From: an uncultured Clostridium sp.
GTDB lineage: Bacteria; Bacillota; Clostridia; Lachnospirales; Lachnospiraceae
Length of the DNA: 23,290 nt
Assembly: GCA_902496665.1 (NCBI GenBank)
Contig: CABVBU010000040.1
Location: forward strand, 1-23,290
Direction: 5' to 3'
In this document: piece by piece, positions 20,447 through 23,290 of the stretch
Layout of the letters: every line of letters starts with the position of its first letter
Numbering within the stretch: the stretch's first letter is position 1
The notes under the pieces: generated by a model
What the model was told of the DNA's origin: nothing
Databases searched by the model: none
Seen by the model: only the letters and a program-made list of their open reading frames with translations
Translations under genes and position numbers: made by a program

Positions 20447-23290
20447 ATGCCTGAGACAAATGAAACTTATCAGCCGATGACATTTGACGCGATCCGTATC
20501 GGACTTGCCTCTTCGGAAAAGATTCTGGAATGGTCCCATGGTGAGGTTAAGAAACCGGAGACCATCAACTACAGAACCTTAAAGCCGGAGAAAGACGGTC
20601 TGTACTGTGAGAGAATCTTTGGACCGACCAAGGACTGGGAGTGTCATTGTGGTAAATACAAGAAAATCAGATATAAAGGTGTTATCTGTGACCGCTGCGG
20701 CGTTGAGGTAACAAAATCCAGCGTCCGCCGTGAGCGTATCGGACACATCGCGCTTGCCGCTCCGGTATCCCATATCTGGTATTTTAAAGGTATTCCGAGC
20801 CGTATGGGCCTGATCCTGGATATCTCTCCGAGAGTCCTCGAGAAAGTCCTGTACTTCGCTTCCTATATCGTTCTGGATGCCGGAAATACCGGCCTTCAGT
20901 TAAAGCAGGTCCTTTCTGAGAAAGAGTACCGCGATGCTGTTGAAAAGTATGGCTACGGCACATTCCGTGTGGGAATGGGTGCTGAGGCTGTTCAGGAACT
21001 TTTAAAGAATATCGATCTGGATAAAGACTCCGAAGAGCTTAGAAAAGCTCTTCAGGAGGCATCCGGACAGAAGAGAGCGAGAATCATCAAACGCCTTGAG
21101 GTCGTAGATGCATTCCGCAGCTCCGGAAACAGACCGGAGTGGATGATCATGAACGTGATCCCGGTTATCCCGCCGGATATCCGTCCGATGGTACAGCTTG
21201 ACGGCGGACGTTTCGCGACATCCGACTTAAACGACTTATACAGAAGAATCATCAACCGTAACAACCGTCTTGCAAGACTTCTTGAACTCGGTGCTCCGGA
21301 TATCATTGTCCGCAACGAGAAGAGAATGCTTCAGGAGGCCGTTGATGCCCTGATCGATAACGGCAGACGCGGCAGACCGGTTACAGGTCCTGGAAACCGT
21401 GCGTTAAAGTCCCTTTCCGATATGTTAAAGGGTAAACAGGGACGTTTCCGTCAGAACCTCCTCGGTAAACGAGTTGACTATTCCGGACGTTCTGTTATCG
21501 TCGTTGGACCGGAACTTAAGATCTACCAGTGCGGTCTTCCGAAGGAGATGGCGATCGAGCTCTTTAAACCGTTCGTTATGAAGGAACTCGTCGCTAACGG
21601 AACAGCACATAACATTAAGAACGCGAAGAAGATGGTTGAGCGCCTCCAGACAGAGGTCTGGGACGTACTTGAGGATGTAATCAAAGAGCATCCGGTTATG
21701 CTAAACCGTGCCCCTACTCTTCACCGTCTTGGTATTCAGGCGTTCGAGCCGATCCTTGTAGAAGGTAAGGCGATCAAGCTTCACCCGCTCGTTTGTACCG
21801 CATTCAACGCGGACTTCGACGGAGACCAGATGGCGGTTCACCTTCCGCTTACCATGGAAGCACAGGCAGAGTGCCGCTTCCTTCTTCTCTCCCCGAACAA
21901 CCTGTTAAAGCCGTCCGATGGTGGTCCTGTAGCCGTTCCTTCCCAGGATATGGTCCTCGGTATCTACTATCTGACACAGGAGAGACCGGGCGCAAAGGGC
22001 GAGGGAATGTTCTTCAAGAGCCCGAACGAAGCACTTCTTGCATATGAGAACGGCGCCGTTACTCTTCACGCAAGAATCAAAGTCCGTGTGACAAAGACTC
22101 TTCCGGATGGAAGAACGATGACTGGTATCGTTGATACAACAGTTGGACGTATCCTCTTCAACGAGATCATCCCGCAGGATCTTGGATTTGTAGACAGAAC
22201 GATCCCGGGCAACGAGTTAAAGCCGGAGATCGATTTCCTCGTAAAGAAGAAACAGTTAAAGCAGATCCTCGAGAAAGTCATCAATACACACGGAGCAATC
22301 CAGACAGCGATCACCCTGGACGATATCAAGGCGATCGGTTACAAGTACTCAACAAGAGCAGCTATGACCGTATCCATTTCCGATATGACTGTCCCGGCAA
22401 CAAAGAAGCAGCTCCTCGCAGACGCAGAAGCTACCGTTGACCGTATCGCTAAGAACTTCCGCCGTGGTCTTATCACAGAGGAAGAGCGTTACAAAGAAGT
22501 TATCGATGTATGGAAAGCAACCGATGACCAGCTGACACATGACCTTCTGACAGGTCTTGATAAATACAACAACATCTTCATGATGGCGGACTCCGGAGCC
22601 CGTGGTTCCGATAAGCAGATCAAGCAGCTTGCCGGTATGCGAGGACTCATGGCGGATACGACCGGTCACACGATCGAACTCCCGATCAAGTCCAACTTCC
22701 GTGAAGGTCTTGACGTACTTGAGTACTTCATCTCCGCACATGGTGCGAGAAAAGGTATGTCCGATACCGCTCTTCGTACAGCCGACTCCGGTTACCTGAC
22801 AAGACGTCTTGTTGACGTATCTCAGGATCTTATCATCCGTGAGACTGACTGCTGCGAAAGCAAGGGAACGATCCCGTACATGGAGATTGAGGGCTTTACG
22901 GACGGTAAAGAGACGATCGAGACTCTTCAGGAGAGATTGACAGGAAGATATATCGCAGAGACGATCACAGATCCGGATACCGGTGAGGTTGTTGTCAAAG
23001 CAAACCATATGTGTACACCGAAGCGTGCTGCAGCCGTGATCAAGGTTCTTGAGAAGCTCGGCAGAAACACGGTTAAGATCCGTACCGTATTGACATGTAA
23101 ATGCCATATCGGTGTCTGCTCCAAGTGTTACGGCGCGAACATGGCGACAGGCCAGCCGGTACAGGTCGGAGAGGCTGTTGGTATCATTGCCGCGCAGTCC
23201 ATTGGTGAGCCTGGTACACAGTTAACCATGCGTACATTCCACTCCGGCGGTGTTGCCGGCGGCGATATCACACAGGGTCTTCCTCGTGTC
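20447..23290 (+). CDS. rpoC: DNA-directed RNA polymerase subunit beta' (partial, 3' end beyond window)
   Basis: The first 948 codons of beta' run in frame to the window end without a stop. It starts MPETNETYQPMTFDAIRIGL with GAAGGGAG before the ATG. The N-terminal zinc ribbon has C66, C68, C81 and C84. The clamp and rudder region includes RQNLLGKRVDYSGRSVIVVG. The catalytic Mg2+ site NADFDGDQ is at 454-461, with D456, D458 and D460 intact. The bridge-helix/trigger-loop region has DSGARGSDKQIKQLAGMRGL and GMSDTALRTADSGYLTRRLV. A second zinc site, TCKCHIGVCSKCYG, is present, followed by EAVGIIAAQSIGEPGTQLTM. It is cotranscribed with rpoB. The C-terminal part of the protein lies outside the window. 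Confidence 0.98.
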   Translation, partial: MPETNETYQPMTFDAIRIGLASSEKILEWSHGEVKKPETINYRTLKPEKDGLYCERIFGPTKDWECHCGKYKKIRYKGVICDRCGVEVTKSSVRRERIGHIALAAPVSHIWYFKGIPSRMGLILDISPRVLEKVLYFASYIVLDAGNTGLQLKQVLSEKEYRDAVEKYGYGTFRVGMGAEAVQELLKNIDLDKDSEELRKALQEASGQKRARIIKRLEVVDAFRSSGNRPEWMIMNVIPVIPPDIRPMVQLDGGRFATSDLNDLYRRIINRNNRLARLLELGAPDIIVRNEKRMLQEAVDALIDNGRRGRPVTGPGNRALKSLSDMLKGKQGRFRQNLLGKRVDYSGRSVIVVGPELKIYQCGLPKEMAIELFKPFVMKELVANGTAHNIKNAKKMVERLQTEVWDVLEDVIKEHPVMLNRAPTLHRLGIQAFEPILVEGKAIKLHPLVCTAFNADFDGDQMAVHLPLTMEAQAECRFLLLSPNNLLKPSDGGPVAVPSQDMVLGIYYLTQERPGAKGEGMFFKSPNEALLAYENGAVTLHARIKVRVTKTLPDGRTMTGIVDTTVGRILFNEIIPQDLGFVDRTIPGNELKPEIDFLVKKKQLKQILEKVINTHGAIQTAITLDDIKAIGYKYSTRAAMTVSISDMTVPATKKQLLADAEATVDRIAKNFRRGLITEEERYKEVIDVWKATDDQLTHDLLTGLDKYNNIFMMADSGARGSDKQIKQLAGMRGLMADTTGHTIELPIKSNFREGLDVLEYFISAHGARKGMSDTALRTADSGYLTRRLVDVSQDLIIRETDCCESKGTIPYMEIEGFTDGKETIETLQERLTGRYIAETITDPDTGEVVVKANHMCTPKRAAAVIKVLEKLGRNTVKIRTVLTCKCHIGVCSKCYGANMATGQPVQVGEAVGIIAAQSIGEPGTQLTMRTFHSGGVAGGDITQGLPRV

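Noticed and set aside
1..23290. tRNA, rRNA, CRISPR array, phage or transposase genes
   Set aside because: I looked for cloverleaf ends, regularly spaced repeats and typical protein motifs by eye and found none.

Overview
The window looks like chromosome from a low-to-mid GC Gram-positive anaerobe of class Clostridia, most likely family Lachnospiraceae. This is inferred from RpoB/RpoC, FtsH and RarA protein style, strong AGGAGG-type ribosome binding sites, a tryptophan T-box, and many intrinsic terminators and consensus sigma-A promoters. The species cannot be named from the sequence alone.

Layout. 1-1500: a YheO-like PAS/HTH regulator on the minus strand, then an intergenic region with two divergent promoters. 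The rightward promoter reads into about 420 nt of hairpin-rich RNA ending at an intrinsic terminator. 1518-3754: a membrane-anchored polysaccharide deacetylase and the replication-maintenance ATPase RarA. 3840-6854: a terminator, a structured leader, the termination factor Rho with a long Q/N/R-rich insertion, and an IclR-family regulator. 6978-7294: a compact locus that looks like a chromosomal type I toxin-antitoxin system of par/Fst architecture. A 28-codon membrane peptide on the minus strand and a small RNA of about 80 nt on the plus strand converge on one bidirectional terminator and share a 22-nt repeat that makes the RNA complementary to the toxin start region. 7401-8889: a MATE efflux transporter. 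8890-9181: palindromic intergenic DNA and terminators.

9182-12562 (minus strand): a three-gene ABC importer (lipoprotein, permease, ATPase) of the TrpXYZ type. A canonical T-box leader precedes it, with specifier UGG and acceptor-pairing bulge UGGC, both matching tRNA-Trp, so tryptophan starvation should switch on tryptophan uptake. 12669-14687: FtsH, divergent from the importer, with a palindrome just after its promoter. 14798-16120: a zinc-ribbon, single-pass membrane protein of unknown function. 16148-16563: a terminator, a 170-bp highly folded intergenic element and the rpoB promoter. 16564 to the window end: rpoB and the first 948 codons of rpoC. The usual rplJ-rplL pair is not directly upstream of rpoB.

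The observations most worth following up are the par/Fst-like locus at about 7.0-7.3 kb, which is supported by several independent sequence features, and the unclassified structured RNA at 1020-1440. No tRNA, rRNA, CRISPR array, transposase or prophage gene was seen.
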